From the NCBI GenBank assembly GCA_902492895.1, contig CABUNG010000009.1, positions 6,243 to 70,242 on the forward strand: a stretch of DNA of 64,000 nucleotides, written 5' to 3'. The stretch is from an uncultured Oscillospiraceae bacterium. GTDB taxonomy: Bacteria > Bacillota > Clostridia > Oscillospirales > Acutalibacteraceae. Below the pieces are notes generated by a model that saw nothing but the letters and a program-made list of their open reading frames with translations, made no database searches and was not told the origin of the DNA. A program made the translations under genes and the position numbers. The first letter of the stretch is position 1; each line of letters opens with the position of its first letter. Below, piece by piece: positions 48,020-57,637 of this stretch.

Positions 48020-49530
48020 TTATTCCTTCTTAAGGACGATCACGTTCCAGGAGTGCTTTTCCAGCCGGGCTGTCAGCTGCCCATCCGCGAAGACGGTATC
48101 GGCAGCAGCGTGGGGCGTCACTTCATCCGGATGCTCTTCCGTATTGACGGCCTTGACGTTTTCGTGATTCAGCACCGTGTGCTCCGCCAGGCGGTAATCC
48201 CGATATTGACGCAGATCGCAACCGATCTCCAGGCCCTCTTCCAGATCCCGGTTGACCGCAAAAATGGTTAGGAGCCCTTCCGCCTCATTGTCCACCACCG
48301 TACAATCCAGCGTGGAAACATCCCCGAACTGCCGGGTCGAATACCGAGGTGCATCCACCGCGGTATGGAGTACGGTACCCCGTCCGTAACGGCTTGCATC
48401 GGCAAACGGATAGAATATGGTCTGTTTCCAGGCTGCCTTGTCGGAGGTCATGATGGGGGCGATGACGTTGACCAGCTGGGCGATGCAGGCGATCTTGACC
48501 CGGTCGGCATGCTTGATCAGGGACATCAGCAGGCTGCCGACCAGCAGGGCGTCTTCCAGACTGTATACATCCTCGATCTGGTGGGGCGCCTTGGTCCACT
48601 GCTCGTCAGGATTTTTACCGTGAGGCCGATAAACCACGTTCCACTCATCCACCGACAGATAGATCCGCTTTTTCAGTTTCTTTTTGGCCCGGACATAATC
48701 ACACGCCGCGATAATGGACTCGATCTGGTTGTCCAAGGCCAAGGAATTGGCCAGGAACTCGGCCGTATCCTGGGGCGTTTTGTTCCGGTTGTCGTAATAG
48801 GTATGGACCGAGAGATAATCCACTAGGGAATAGCAGTGGTCCAGGACCGTAGCATCCCATTGGGCAAAGGTGGGAAGCTTCTCTCCGGCACTGCCGCAGG
48901 CTACCAGCTCGATGGAGGGATCCACCGAACGCATCACTTTAGCCGTCTGGGCCGCCAGGCTGCCGTATTCATCGGCGCCCTTGTGCCCAATCTGCCAGGG
49001 CCCGTCCATTTCGTTGCCCAAGCACCACAGAGCTTTATATCATGCGGCTTCACATAGCCGTGTTGCTTTCGAAGGTCACTGTAATAGGTTCCGCCCGGAT
49101 GGTTGCAGTACTCGATCAGATTGCGGGCGGCATCCACTCCCCGGGTGCCCAGATTGACGGCCATCATCGGGGCCGTATTCGCCTGGGCCGCCCAATCCAT
49201 GAATTCACCCAGACCGAACTGGTTATCCTCTAGATTGCCCCAGGCCACTTCCAGACGGGTGGGCCGTTCCTGTTTGGGGCCGACGCTGTCCTCCCAGTTG
49301 AAAGCGGAGACGAAGTTTCCGCCCGGGTAGCGGATCACGGGTACGTTCAGTTCCCGGACAAGGGCCATGACATCCCGGCGAAAGCCCTGTTCATCGGCGA
49401 AGGGGCTCCCCGGCTGGTAAATGCCTTCATATACGCATCTTCCCATATGCTCGAGAAAAGAGCCGTAGATCCGCTTGTCAATATCGGACAGACGGAACTG
49501 TTTGTCCGTCGCAATGGTCGCTTTTTTCAT
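48020..49530 (-). pseudogene. abfA: GH51 alpha-L-arabinofuranosidase interrupted by a 2-nt frameshift
   Basis: Two frames together equal one full-length GH51 enzyme (about 503 residues), which releases terminal arabinose from arabinan and arabinoxylan. The first frame (49530 to about 49029) has MKKATIATDKQFRLSDIDKR and ends in KPHDIKL; the second (to 48020) continues GNEMDGPW, with the acid/base Glu, and then DEWN with the nucleophile. The expected codons are CTC TGG TGC TTG GGC, but the sequence reads CTCTGTGGTGC, two extra bases at about 49026-49031. As written, no protein has both the N-terminal domain and the active site. Sequencing error or a true mutation cannot be separated here. No signal peptide, so cytoplasmic if functional. 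Confidence 0.85.
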
Positions 49531-49634
49531 TTTAGTTGGCCATTCCTTTCGATGAAGGCGCGGGGCCTTCCGTCACTTACTTCGGCCGACCGGGACCTCT
49601 TGGCCCCGACGGTCTGGGACGCGGGAAATCCGGT

Positions 49635-49658
49635 GCCGGGGCCCCGCCGGGCCCCGGC
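49635..49658. repeat. GC-rich hairpin between GH51 and the sortase-anchored protein gene
   Basis: GCCGGGGCCC / GGGCCCCGGC, 10-bp perfect stem, 4-base loop. It lies 35 bp after the stop of the upstream protein gene and before the GH51 start; it may partly terminate or stabilise the mRNA. Confidence 0.55.
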
Positions 49659-49692
49659 TTTCCGGAAAATTCAAAGAAAAAGGGCGAGGAAA

Positions 49693-51351
49693 TCAGCTTC
49701 TCTTGCGGCGTATCACCAGCAGAGCCGCCGCAGACAGCACGGCCAGACCCGCTACCGCGACGGGCAGACTGTGGCCGGTGCTGGGGCTGCCGGTATTGCC
49801 GCCGCTCTCAGTGGATTCACCGGGAGCCTTCACGGTAAAGTCGTAGGCAACCGAGTCGATCGGCTGGGTCGCACTGACTTCGCCCATATACAGACCAATG
49901 GCGCCAGCCTCGTAGTATTTGGCGAGCAGGGTGGTTTCCTTGCTGGTCTTCATGTTCAGCCAGCATTCCAGCGTGTTGCTGACCTTGCTCGGCTGATCTT
50001 TCAGGCAGAAGCTGGCGGTGGCCTTTTTGCCCTCCACCTTCAGGGTCAGGATGATCTCCTGGCCGGCAAAGCCTTCCGGCATATCGGCAATGATGGAGTC
50101 CTTCCCTTCGTTGACCTTCCGGCCGACCTCGCCCATATAGGCGATTTTGCCGTTGAGCTCACCGTACTTGTAGATGATGATGTCAAAGCGGTTTTTGCCC
50201 GCGATGCGCTGCACCACGCACAGATAGCCTTCCAGGCCGTCCCGACCGTTATCGGCATACACCACGCGGAAGGGAATGCCGGTTTTCAGGTTGCCGTTCT
50301 CATCCACTTTGGTGGTAACGGTGGCGGTGAAGTCGCTGTACCAGGAATTGGTGAGCAGGATTTTTTTGTTGCCCGTCGTGCTGGCCGTAAACTTGCCGTC
50401 GGTCAGCTTGATGTGCTCTTCGCCCATGCTGAAGGACTTGTAGCTGGTAATGTCGTTGAGCGGGCCGACTTTGGCGCCCGCAGCCGGTTTGGCAAAAGTG
50501 GTAGCGTTCAGATCATCGTCCGTGCCCGTGCTGACATCGCTGCCGGTACTGGCGTCGGAGCCGGTACTGACATCGGAACCCGTACTGGCATCGGAACCGG
50601 TGCCGTCGTCATACGTCACGGTCAGGCTGTTGATCCGGTTGACGGTGGTTCCGCTCATGGTGCCGGCATACAAGCCGATCCGACCCTCGTCATAGGAATC
50701 GTCGTATGACACACCGGACGCTTTCGTCGTCGCGGTCAAATCCGCCACCAATTCCGCCGTGACCTTGGTGGGGTCGTCTTTCAGATGGCAGGTAGCTGTG
50801 GCGGTATCCCCTTCCACCTTCAAATTCAGCACCAGCTTGGTGCCCGCCCTCTCGCTGATGTCGGGAAGAATGAATCCCTCTTTTTCATTGACCAGGCGCT
50901 TGACTTCGCCCATATACTTATAGGTGCCGTCTACCTTGCCCCATTTGTAGACCACCAGATCCAGCCGGGTACTGGCGGCATGCCGCACCTGCAGCACATA
51001 GCCGCACAGATCGTCCTTGCCGTTTCCGGCTTCGCTGGCGCGGAAAATAATACCTGCGCCGGTTTTGGAATTGGCATCCAGCTCGATTTCAAGAGCGGCG
51101 GTGAAATCCGCCAGAGTGAGATTCTTGTACAGAGATTTGACCACATTGGTCGTGCCGTTAACCGTCGCCTCAAGAGCATCCTCGTCCTTGGCAAACGTCT
51201 CTTCCTGCGCCCCGGAATATACATCGTACTTCGTCAGGTCGTTCCAATCCGTAACCTGCGCGGTTTTGGCCGAGGCGAACAGCGCGGTGGACATCGGAAT
51301 GACCGCCAGCGCCACGGTCAGAGCCAGTGTGCATGCCAGTGTTTTCTTCAT
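49693..51351 (-). CDS. Secreted two-domain protein with SPSTG sortase-type anchor
   Basis: A 552-residue surface protein: signal peptide (to about residue 28), a first beta-sandwich domain (about 33-250), a TGSDxS tandem linker, a second similar domain (about 290-510) with TASTTGNKKILLTNSW and FRVVYADNGRDGLEGYLC, and a C-terminal SPSTG followed by a hydrophobic helix and a basic RRKRS tail. The domains resemble laminin-G/DUF1080-like carbohydrate-binding folds and are close relatives of those in the big GH43 protein next door. SPSTG is a non-standard sortase motif of the xPxTG type. ATG at 51351 has GAGGAAAGCAACC upstream. Probably a wall-anchored glycan-binding scaffold; no catalytic residues are seen. 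Confidence 0.85.
   Translation of the reverse strand: MKKTLACTLALTVALAVIPMSTALFASAKTAQVTDWNDLTKYDVYSGAQEETFAKDEDALEATVNGTTNVVKSLYKNLTLADFTAALEIELDANSKTGAGIIFRASEAGNGKDDLCGYVLQVRHAASTRLDLVVYKWGKVDGTYKYMGEVKRLVNEKEGFILPDISERAGTKLVLNLKVEGDTATATCHLKDDPTKVTAELVADLTATTKASGVSYDDSYDEGRIGLYAGTMSGTTVNRINSLTVTYDDGTGSDASTGSDVSTGSDASTGSDVSTGTDDDLNATTFAKPAAGAKVGPLNDITSYKSFSMGEEHIKLTDGKFTASTTGNKKILLTNSWYSDFTATVTTKVDENGNLKTGIPFRVVYADNGRDGLEGYLCVVQRIAGKNRFDIIIYKYGELNGKIAYMGEVGRKVNEGKDSIIADMPEGFAGQEIILTLKVEGKKATASFCLKDQPSKVSNTLECWLNMKTSKETTLLAKYYEAGAIGLYMGEVSATQPIDSVAYDFTVKAPGESTESGGNTGSPSTGHSLPVAVAGLAVLSAAALLVIRRKRS
50528..50599 (-). repeat. Four 18-bp tandem repeats encoding TGSDxS
   Basis: Units at 50528-50545, 50546-50563, 50564-50581 and 50582-50599 encode TGSDAS or TGSDVS in the linker of the anchored protein. 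Coding tandem repeats like these can gain or lose copies by slippage. Confidence 0.85.
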
Positions 51352-51439
51352 GGTTGCTTTCCTCCTGTTTCTTTATTTTTGTGGTTCATGCCCTTGGGTC
51401 TATCTGGACGGAGGAAGCGCCTCCGTTACACAGATCCGT

Positions 51440-54373
51440 TCATTCCCCCAGAGATGCCAGAACATCGGGATTCAGCGCCGTCACCGGCCAGCCGTCGTCC
51501 GTCCACTCGATGGTGCTGATGCACATCATGCTGCCGCTGCCGCCCCAGAAATACTCACAGACCAGATAATCCTGTCCGTCTGTATCCCGGAACACGGAAT
51601 CGTGACCCACCTTGATGATGCCATCCTTGTAATCGGTGACGGCGGTGTGCCCGCCCTCCATCATCGACCGGCCGTTTCGATCCACATAAGGGCCGGTCAG
51701 GCTGGTCGAGCGGCCTACGCCGCAGTAATACTTGGTGTCAAAATTCCCGTAAGCCGCAAAAAGATAGTAGTAATCTCCCCGTTTGATGATGTACGGTGCC
51801 TCGATGCCGCCGGGCCGCTCGGTACGGTTAGCCAGCGTGTAGGTAGTGGTGTCGGACATATCCAGCATCCCCGTACTGGCCTGGATTTTCCGCATTTTGA
51901 TGCCGCTCCAGTAGGATCCGAAAATCAGCCAGGGCTGCCCGTCGCCGTCGATAAAAATGTTGGGATCAATGCAGTTGTAATCATCGACATCCTTGTTGGA
52001 ACGAATGACCATCCCTTTGTCCACCCAAGCGTAATTGGATGCCGCGGGATTCAGGGTCTCGTTGACGGCCACCCCGATGGCGGAGTTTTGAGATCCGCTG
52101 GTAGAGACGCAGTAATAACAGTAATACAGATTCCCGATTTTATAGACGCCGGGGGCCCAAATGGTGCCGCCGGGAATTTCGGTGCTGATCCAGGACGGCC
52201 GAGTGGAAAACACCTCACCGGCCGACTCCCAGTGACGCAGATCATTGGACTTTTTGATTCCGATGCCGCCGCCCATATTGTAGGCGTAGTAGGTATTTCC
52301 TTCCCGGATGATCTCCGGACAGGACGCGGCACTCTGTGCTCCGGTCAGGGGCAGCATGACCGGATAGTCGCCCGTCCCGTCGCTGACCTTTTCGAATAGC
52401 CACAGCTGTCCCAGCTGATCGGAAACCGTCCCCTGCACGATCTGGACACCGGAACCGGCAGCCCCTTCCTTCCGTTCGGCCGCTTTGCCTGTCACGGCGG
52501 ACAGAATCCGGTAAAGGCCGCTGCCGGTCCGGGTTTCCTGCAGCGCCCAGCTCTGCGCCGCAGCGGACGGATCGGCATCCGCTACACAGATCGCGGTGCC
52601 GTCGGCCGCGGCGCCGTCCCGCAACGTCATGTAACGGCCGGTGGACAGATTGCAGAAACGGTAACTGCCGTCGTTCTGCCGTTCCGCCCGCCAAATCTGG
52701 TTGAGGTCGCGGTTATACGTCTGGGTCACGACCCAGGCGTTTTCCGTCAGGCCAAACTTATTGGATGCCATCACGCACCCGCCTTCAGAGGCTGTAATCT
52801 TGTACAGCGCTCCATCGGCTACCGTGGTGTCCGCCGTAACCTCTCCCGGAGCCAGAACCGAAAAATCCCAGATCTCCGAAAAGATCGGCGTGCTGTTGTT
52901 GACCTGCCCCATATACAAACCGACGGCGCCGGCTTCATAATACAGACCGAGGTCGGCGGTCTCTTTGGAGGTCTTCATGTTGAGCCAGACGTTCAAGGTT
53001 TCGCTTGCTTTTGCCGGCTGATCCTTGAGCCGGAAAGACGCGGAGGCCTGCTTGCCCTCCACCGTCAAGTTCAGCACCAGCTCCTGCCCGGCCAATCCCG
53101 CCGCCATATCTCCCACAATCGAGCCAGCGCCCTCCTGGACCAGCCGCCCCAGCTCGCCCAGATACGATACTGTACCGTTGAGCAGTCCGTACTTATAGAA
53201 GATTATGTCGATACGGTTTTTCCCGGCAATCCGCTGTACCACGCACTGATATCCTTCCAGGCCATCCACACCGTCGTCCGCATACTGTACCCGGAAGGCG
53301 ATGCCGGTTTTCAGATTGCCGTTTTCATCCACCTTCATCGCCAGGGAGGCGGTAAAATCGTCGTGCCAGGCGTTGCGCAGAATCGCCTTTTTGTTGCCTG
53401 TCGTATCCGCCGTAAACCGGGTGCCCTCCTGCTGCATGCTGCCGTCCCCGACGGCATACAGATCGTAACTGGAAAGGAGATCCAAGGGCCCGCATACAGG
53501 AGAGGTGTACCGTTTGCCGCCGGCCGTGTTGTCCGGCTGTTCCGGATCGGGATCCGGATCGGTACCGGAAGAATCCGGACCGGAGCTCTCCCCTCCGGTT
53601 CCCTCGTACTGAACGGCAATGTCCTTGATCTTGTTGTTGGGACGGTTTCCGCCGTCGTTGGTCAGATAGAATCCGATGGAACCGGTTGTATAGCTGTAAT
53701 GGACTCCGAGGGTATCCTCACTGGCCCCCTTGGCGGTCAGATCGGCCGATAGAGCGTAGAGCTGGGTGCCGTCGGCCAATTTGACCTCTGCCGTCAGGGT
53801 ATTGCCGGCCACAGCGGCGGTCACCATCAGTTCGGTTCCCTCGTAGAGATCCCCGTTGAGAGGATCGGTTTCCGGGGCCGTCACCGTGGCGGGGACCCTG
53901 CCCAGATACTTGTCGGTGGTGCCGTCCGCGGCCTTGCCGTACTTATGCAGGGTCAGATTGACGGGACTGTTGACGCCGTCCCGTACCTTCCGTTCCAGCA
54001 GACAGATAAATCCGCTTTGCGCATCCTGTCCGCTGCCGAAACCGGAAGCCCGGAACAGCAATCCGTTTTTAACCCGGCCGCTGCTGTCCAGCATCGTGGT
54101 ATAGGATGCGATAAATTCCGGCAGTTCCAGATTCCGGAAGACCGCCTTCTTGGCTCCGGCTGTAGCGGGGGACACCATAGTCCAGCCCGGTTCCGATACC
54201 ACAGACGTACCGCTGTTGGAACTGTACAGATCATAATTGGACAAATCGTTCATCCCCTGAACATGAACAGCAGCAGCCGCTGCAGGGAAGATAGCCGAGG
54301 TCAAGAGCAGCGTCATTAGCAGCGTCAGGCCTAAAATACAGGCCAAAGACCGCTTTGCCCACGGATTTTTCAC
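51440..54373 (-). CDS. Multidomain GH43-type arabinanase-like protein, catalytic Asp replaced by Cys
   Basis: A 977-residue secreted protein: signal peptide (to about 35), two laminin-G-like domains (about 40-260 and 300-525), a ricin-type beta-trefoil (about 535-680, with LNQIWRAERQNDGSYRF and GQLWLFEKVSDG), and a GH43_5-like five-bladed propeller (about 680-977). The modulating Asp (CIDPN, residue 803) and acid Glu (GGIEAPY, 858) are kept, but the base Asp of the usual HDP motif is Cys685 (SCPEII). So it may be a binding-only or altered enzyme. GTG at 54373 has GGGGGAG upstream. Paralogue of the next gene. No sortase motif. Confidence 0.88.
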   Translation of the reverse strand: MKNPWAKRSLACILGLTLLMTLLLTSAIFPAAAAAVHVQGMNDLSNYDLYSSNSGTSVVSEPGWTMVSPATAGAKKAVFRNLELPEFIASYTTMLDSSGRVKNGLLFRASGFGSGQDAQSGFICLLERKVRDGVNSPVNLTLHKYGKAADGTTDKYLGRVPATVTAPETDPLNGDLYEGTELMVTAAVAGNTLTAEVKLADGTQLYALSADLTAKGASEDTLGVHYSYTTGSIGFYLTNDGGNRPNNKIKDIAVQYEGTGGESSGPDSSGTDPDPDPEQPDNTAGGKRYTSPVCGPLDLLSSYDLYAVGDGSMQQEGTRFTADTTGNKKAILRNAWHDDFTASLAMKVDENGNLKTGIAFRVQYADDGVDGLEGYQCVVQRIAGKNRIDIIFYKYGLLNGTVSYLGELGRLVQEGAGSIVGDMAAGLAGQELVLNLTVEGKQASASFRLKDQPAKASETLNVWLNMKTSKETADLGLYYEAGAVGLYMGQVNNSTPIFSEIWDFSVLAPGEVTADTTVADGALYKITASEGGCVMASNKFGLTENAWVVTQTYNRDLNQIWRAERQNDGSYRFCNLSTGRYMTLRDGAAADGTAICVADADPSAAAQSWALQETRTGSGLYRILSAVTGKAAERKEGAAGSGVQIVQGTVSDQLGQLWLFEKVSDGTGDYPVMLPLTGAQSAASCPEIIREGNTYYAYNMGGGIGIKKSNDLRHWESAGEVFSTRPSWISTEIPGGTIWAPGVYKIGNLYYCYYCVSTSGSQNSAIGVAVNETLNPAASNYAWVDKGMVIRSNKDVDDYNCIDPNIFIDGDGQPWLIFGSYWSGIKMRKIQASTGMLDMSDTTTYTLANRTERPGGIEAPYIIKRGDYYYLFAAYGNFDTKYYCGVGRSTSLTGPYVDRNGRSMMEGGHTAVTDYKDGIIKVGHDSVFRDTDGQDYLVCEYFWGGSGSMMCISTIEWTDDGWPVTALNPDVLASLGE

Positions 54374-54421
54374 AGAATTTTCTCCCCCATCCTATTGGCC
54401 GTATCGCCGTTTTTGTCCGAT

Positions 54422-56074
54422 TCACTCCCCCAAAGACTTCAGGACATCCGGATTCAGCGCCGTCACCGGCCAGCCGTCCTTTGTCCACTCGATGCTGCTG
54501 ATGAGCATCATGCTGCCGCTGTTTTCCCAGAAATACTCGCTGACCAGATAGTCCCGATCCGTATCCCGGAAAATAGAGGCGTGCCCGACCTTCGTAATGC
54601 CGTCTTTGTAATCGGTCACCGCCGTGTGTCCGCCCTCCATCATCGGCTTGCCGTCCCGGTCCACATAGGGGCCGGTAAGGCTCTTGGAACGGCCGACGCC
54701 GCAGTAATACTTGGTGGCAAAGTTGCCGATGGCGACAAACAGGTAATAATATTCGCCGCGCTTGATGACATAGGGAGCCTCAATACCTCCGGGCCGCTCG
54801 GTGCGGTTCGCGAGGGTATAGGTGGTGGTGTCGCTCTCGTCCAGCATGCCGTTCGACGGATCGATCTTCCGCATCTTGATGCCGCCCCAATAGGAACCGA
54901 AGATCAGCCAGGGCTGACCGTCATCATCGATGAAGATATTGGGATCGATGCAGTTGTAGTCGTCCACGCCTTTATAGGAGCGGATGACCAGGCCCTTATC
55001 CACCCACGAATAATCCTTGGTTCCCTTTTCGAGCGTCTTGTTCACCGCGACGCCGATGGCGGAATTCTGGGATCCGCTGGTGGAACAGCAATAATAGCAG
55101 TAGTACAAATCCCCGATCTTATAGACGCCCGGAGCCCAGATGCTGCCTCCCGGCACCTCCTGCTCCATCCACTCATACGGGTATTTGTTCGGGAACACCG
55201 ATCCGATGCTCTCCCAGAACTGCAGATCCTTGGAGCGTTTGATTCCAATGCCGTTGCCCATGTTGTACGCGTAGTACGTGTCTCCCTGACGGATAATCTC
55301 GGGACAGGAGGATCCGGTCAGGGCTCCGGACACCACCATCATATAGGGGTATTGTCCGTCGCCGTCGCTCACCTTTTCAAAGGTCCAGATCTGCTCTTTG
55401 CCGGATGTTTTGTCGTTCTGGACAATTTGGGTCCCAGCGGTTTTGGCCCCATCCTTCGTCTCCACCGGTTTGCCTGTGGCCGCAGACAGAAGACGGTACC
55501 GGCCCTTCCCGGATTCTTCCAGCGCCCACATCTGGCCCTTGTTCCCTTGTTTGAATTCCGAAACACAGATGGCGGTGCCGTTGGCGTCGGCATTCTTTTT
55601 CAGGGTCATGTACTGCCGGGAGGACATGTTTTCAAAGACATAACTGCCGTCCTCCTGCTGAATCGCCCGCCATATCTGGTTCAAGTCGTTGCAGTATCCC
55701 TGGGATACGACAAAAGCATTGGCCGACAGGCCGAATTTATTGGACGCCATGACGTACCCATCGTTGGCACTGACGATTTTGTATAAAGCGTTGTGTTTCA
55801 AAACGCCCTCCTTCTGTACAGGGGGAGCGGTCGGCTCCCCTCCGCTCGGGTTGGAATTGCCGGAGGAATCGATCGGATCGCTGCCGTTCGGGACGGATCC
55901 ATCCGTAGCCGCCGAGTTATCCGACCCGGACGAATCCGCATCCGTCGCAGCGGCCGAGGTCTCCGAAGACTCGGAGACCTCCCCTCCTCCCCCGCCGCAG
56001 CCGGCCAGCAGCGTCAGGCACAGGCACACCGGCAGCGCCCGACGTAAGAACCAGCTCTTGTGTTTCATCCGCAC
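54422..56074 (-). CDS. GH43-type lipoprotein with ricin domain, catalytic Asp replaced by Cys
   Basis: A 550-residue lipoprotein, lipobox LTLLAGC, with a Ser/Asp-rich linker (to about 85), a ricin beta-trefoil (about 90-250: LNQIWRAIQQEDGSYVFEN, GKEQIWTFEKVSDGDG) and the GH43 propeller (about 255-550). Cys257 (SCPEII) sits in place of the base Asp, while Asp377 (CIDPN) and Glu432 (GGIEAPY) are intact. Nearly the same C-terminal half as the preceding, larger protein, so a duplication. GTG at 56074 has AAAGGAGG 6 bases upstream. It lies 12 bp after the binding protein gene and is probably co-transcribed. Confidence 0.9.
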   Translation of the reverse strand: MRMKHKSWFLRRALPVCLCLTLLAGCGGGGGEVSESSETSAAATDADSSGSDNSAATDGSVPNGSDPIDSSGNSNPSGGEPTAPPVQKEGVLKHNALYKIVSANDGYVMASNKFGLSANAFVVSQGYCNDLNQIWRAIQQEDGSYVFENMSSRQYMTLKKNADANGTAICVSEFKQGNKGQMWALEESGKGRYRLLSAATGKPVETKDGAKTAGTQIVQNDKTSGKEQIWTFEKVSDGDGQYPYMMVVSGALTGSSCPEIIRQGDTYYAYNMGNGIGIKRSKDLQFWESIGSVFPNKYPYEWMEQEVPGGSIWAPGVYKIGDLYYCYYCCSTSGSQNSAIGVAVNKTLEKGTKDYSWVDKGLVIRSYKGVDDYNCIDPNIFIDDDGQPWLIFGSYWGGIKMRKIDPSNGMLDESDTTTYTLANRTERPGGIEAPYVIKRGEYYYLFVAIGNFATKYYCGVGRSKSLTGPYVDRDGKPMMEGGHTAVTDYKDGITKVGHASIFRDTDRDYLVSEYFWENSGSMMLISSIEWTKDGWPVTALNPDVLKSLGE

Positions 56075-56086
56075 AGTGCACCTCCT

Positions 56087-57574
56087 TTATCCCGCCTTGC
56101 GCGCGTTGATCAGAGCCATTTCCGCGTCATAGAATTCCTTGAGCTTGCTGGACATCTGATCGGCCAGGTCCTCGATTTTCACCGAGTTGTTTTTCAAATT
56201 GGTCCAGATTTCTTCGGAGAAAGTCCAGCTCCAGAACTCGTTCCAGCCCGGGATCCATTTCTTCAGATCGGGCGTCGCCTTGGACAGGGCCTTGTACACC
56301 GCCGCGAAGTCCTCGCCGGGGGTCAGCTCCAGCACCCGGTTCCAGATGGCCGAATCGTTCGCCACCGGCAGGCTGGCGGGGTATTTATTCTTGCTTTTGT
56401 ACCAATCGCAGCGGGCCTGCCAGCCCTCGGCGCCGAAAGTCATGAACTTGAGCAGCTGATACGCTTCCTCCGGATGTGCACTGGTTTCCGAGACACAGCC
56501 CAGGTTGATGATGGACTGCACCCGGCCCGAATTGGTGGGATACGGATAGATCAGCCATTCATAACCGAATTCGTCATAGGTGCCGTCCTTGAAACCGGTG
56601 GTCCACCACCAGTCCTGCTGCATGGCCAAATGGCCGGTCTTGGGCAGCCAGATATCGGCATTGCCGAAAATCGAGAGCATATCGTCCGCAGACAAGGAAG
56701 GCGAAACTTTGCTTGTGAGCAGCTGCGCGGCCTGATTGTACCCCTTGGCAAAATTGGTGAAGTCAAAGGTCTGGGTAGACGGATCAAAACCGAACTGATA
56801 TTTATCCGTCCGATAGACCGCGTCCGCCACGTCCCGCATATAGGTCAGGCCGTCGCTCAGTCCGTAATAATGCTGGCTGGGGATGGAAAACTGCTTGGAA
56901 AGGTTCACCATGTCCTCCATCGTCCAGTTATAGGAGGGCAGATCGACGTTGAATTCTTCAAACAGGGTTTTGTTCAGGAAAACCACACAGGGATACTGCT
57001 CGGTCACCAGACCGTACCGCACGCCGTTATAGACGCCGGCGCCCTGCATATCTTTGGGGATCATCTTGGTATAAGGATCGTTGTTATAAATCTCGGTGAT
57101 GTCCTTGGCCCAGCCGCTGGACGCGGAGGTGGCCAGATAGAAGGTGCAGTAGGCATCGGGCAGATCTCCGCTGCTGGCCAGGTTGAACAGTCCGGTCGAC
57201 CAGGAGCTTTGATCGAGCTGGATCAGTTCCACATCGATCCAGTCGTAGATCTCTTCAAAGCGTGCCACTAAGTATTCCTGCATTTCCCGGTCGGCCCAGG
57301 AGGCATAGGTCAGGGTAATGGGATCTTTTTTCGGAAGCACGGGCTGAGGCTTGGTGGTGGGAGCGGTGGTAGCCCCAGGCTCGGTCGTGACCGGGTCCAC
57401 CGGGATTTCAAACCCGGTGTCCCGTTCGGTGGTGGGGGCGGTGGAACCGTCTCCAGACAGGCCGGTGCTGCTGTCGCTTGTGGGATTCTCCGTTTTGGGG
57501 CCGCATCCCGTCATGAAGGCAAATAACACAAGAGCCGCCAAGATCTGGGTGAACACGCGTGTTCTTTTTTTCAT
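56087..57574 (-). CDS. ABC transporter sugar-binding lipoprotein
   Basis: A 495-residue family-1 extracellular solute-binding protein. Lipobox region LVLFAFMTGC, then a Thr/Pro/Ser-rich linker (about 25-85, with TTEPGATTAPTTKPQP) to the two-lobed domain beginning PITLTYASWADREMQEYLV. It delivers an oligosaccharide to the two permeases encoded just upstream. Length and features suit oligosaccharide-specific members such as those for arabino- or xylo-oligosaccharides. ATG at 57574 follows GAGGAGAAACC. The permease gene ends 63 bp upstream, and the GH43 lipoprotein gene follows. Confidence 0.92.
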   Translation of the reverse strand: MKKRTRVFTQILAALVLFAFMTGCGPKTENPTSDSSTGLSGDGSTAPTTERDTGFEIPVDPVTTEPGATTAPTTKPQPVLPKKDPITLTYASWADREMQEYLVARFEEIYDWIDVELIQLDQSSWSTGLFNLASSGDLPDAYCTFYLATSASSGWAKDITEIYNNDPYTKMIPKDMQGAGVYNGVRYGLVTEQYPCVVFLNKTLFEEFNVDLPSYNWTMEDMVNLSKQFSIPSQHYYGLSDGLTYMRDVADAVYRTDKYQFGFDPSTQTFDFTNFAKGYNQAAQLLTSKVSPSLSADDMLSIFGNADIWLPKTGHLAMQQDWWWTTGFKDGTYDEFGYEWLIYPYPTNSGRVQSIINLGCVSETSAHPEEAYQLLKFMTFGAEGWQARCDWYKSKNKYPASLPVANDSAIWNRVLELTPGEDFAAVYKALSKATPDLKKWIPGWNEFWSWTFSEEIWTNLKNNSVKIEDLADQMSSKLKEFYDAEMALINARKAG

Positions 57575-57637
57575 GGTTTCTCCTCCAAACTCATTTAACC
57601 TTTGACCGGCGTTTCCAACACCGGATACTTGCCTTGA

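Noticed and set aside
54395..55786. 463-codon plus-strand frame opposite the GH43 lipoprotein
   Set aside because: No start site or recognisable domain; the GH43 and ricin motifs are all on the minus strand.
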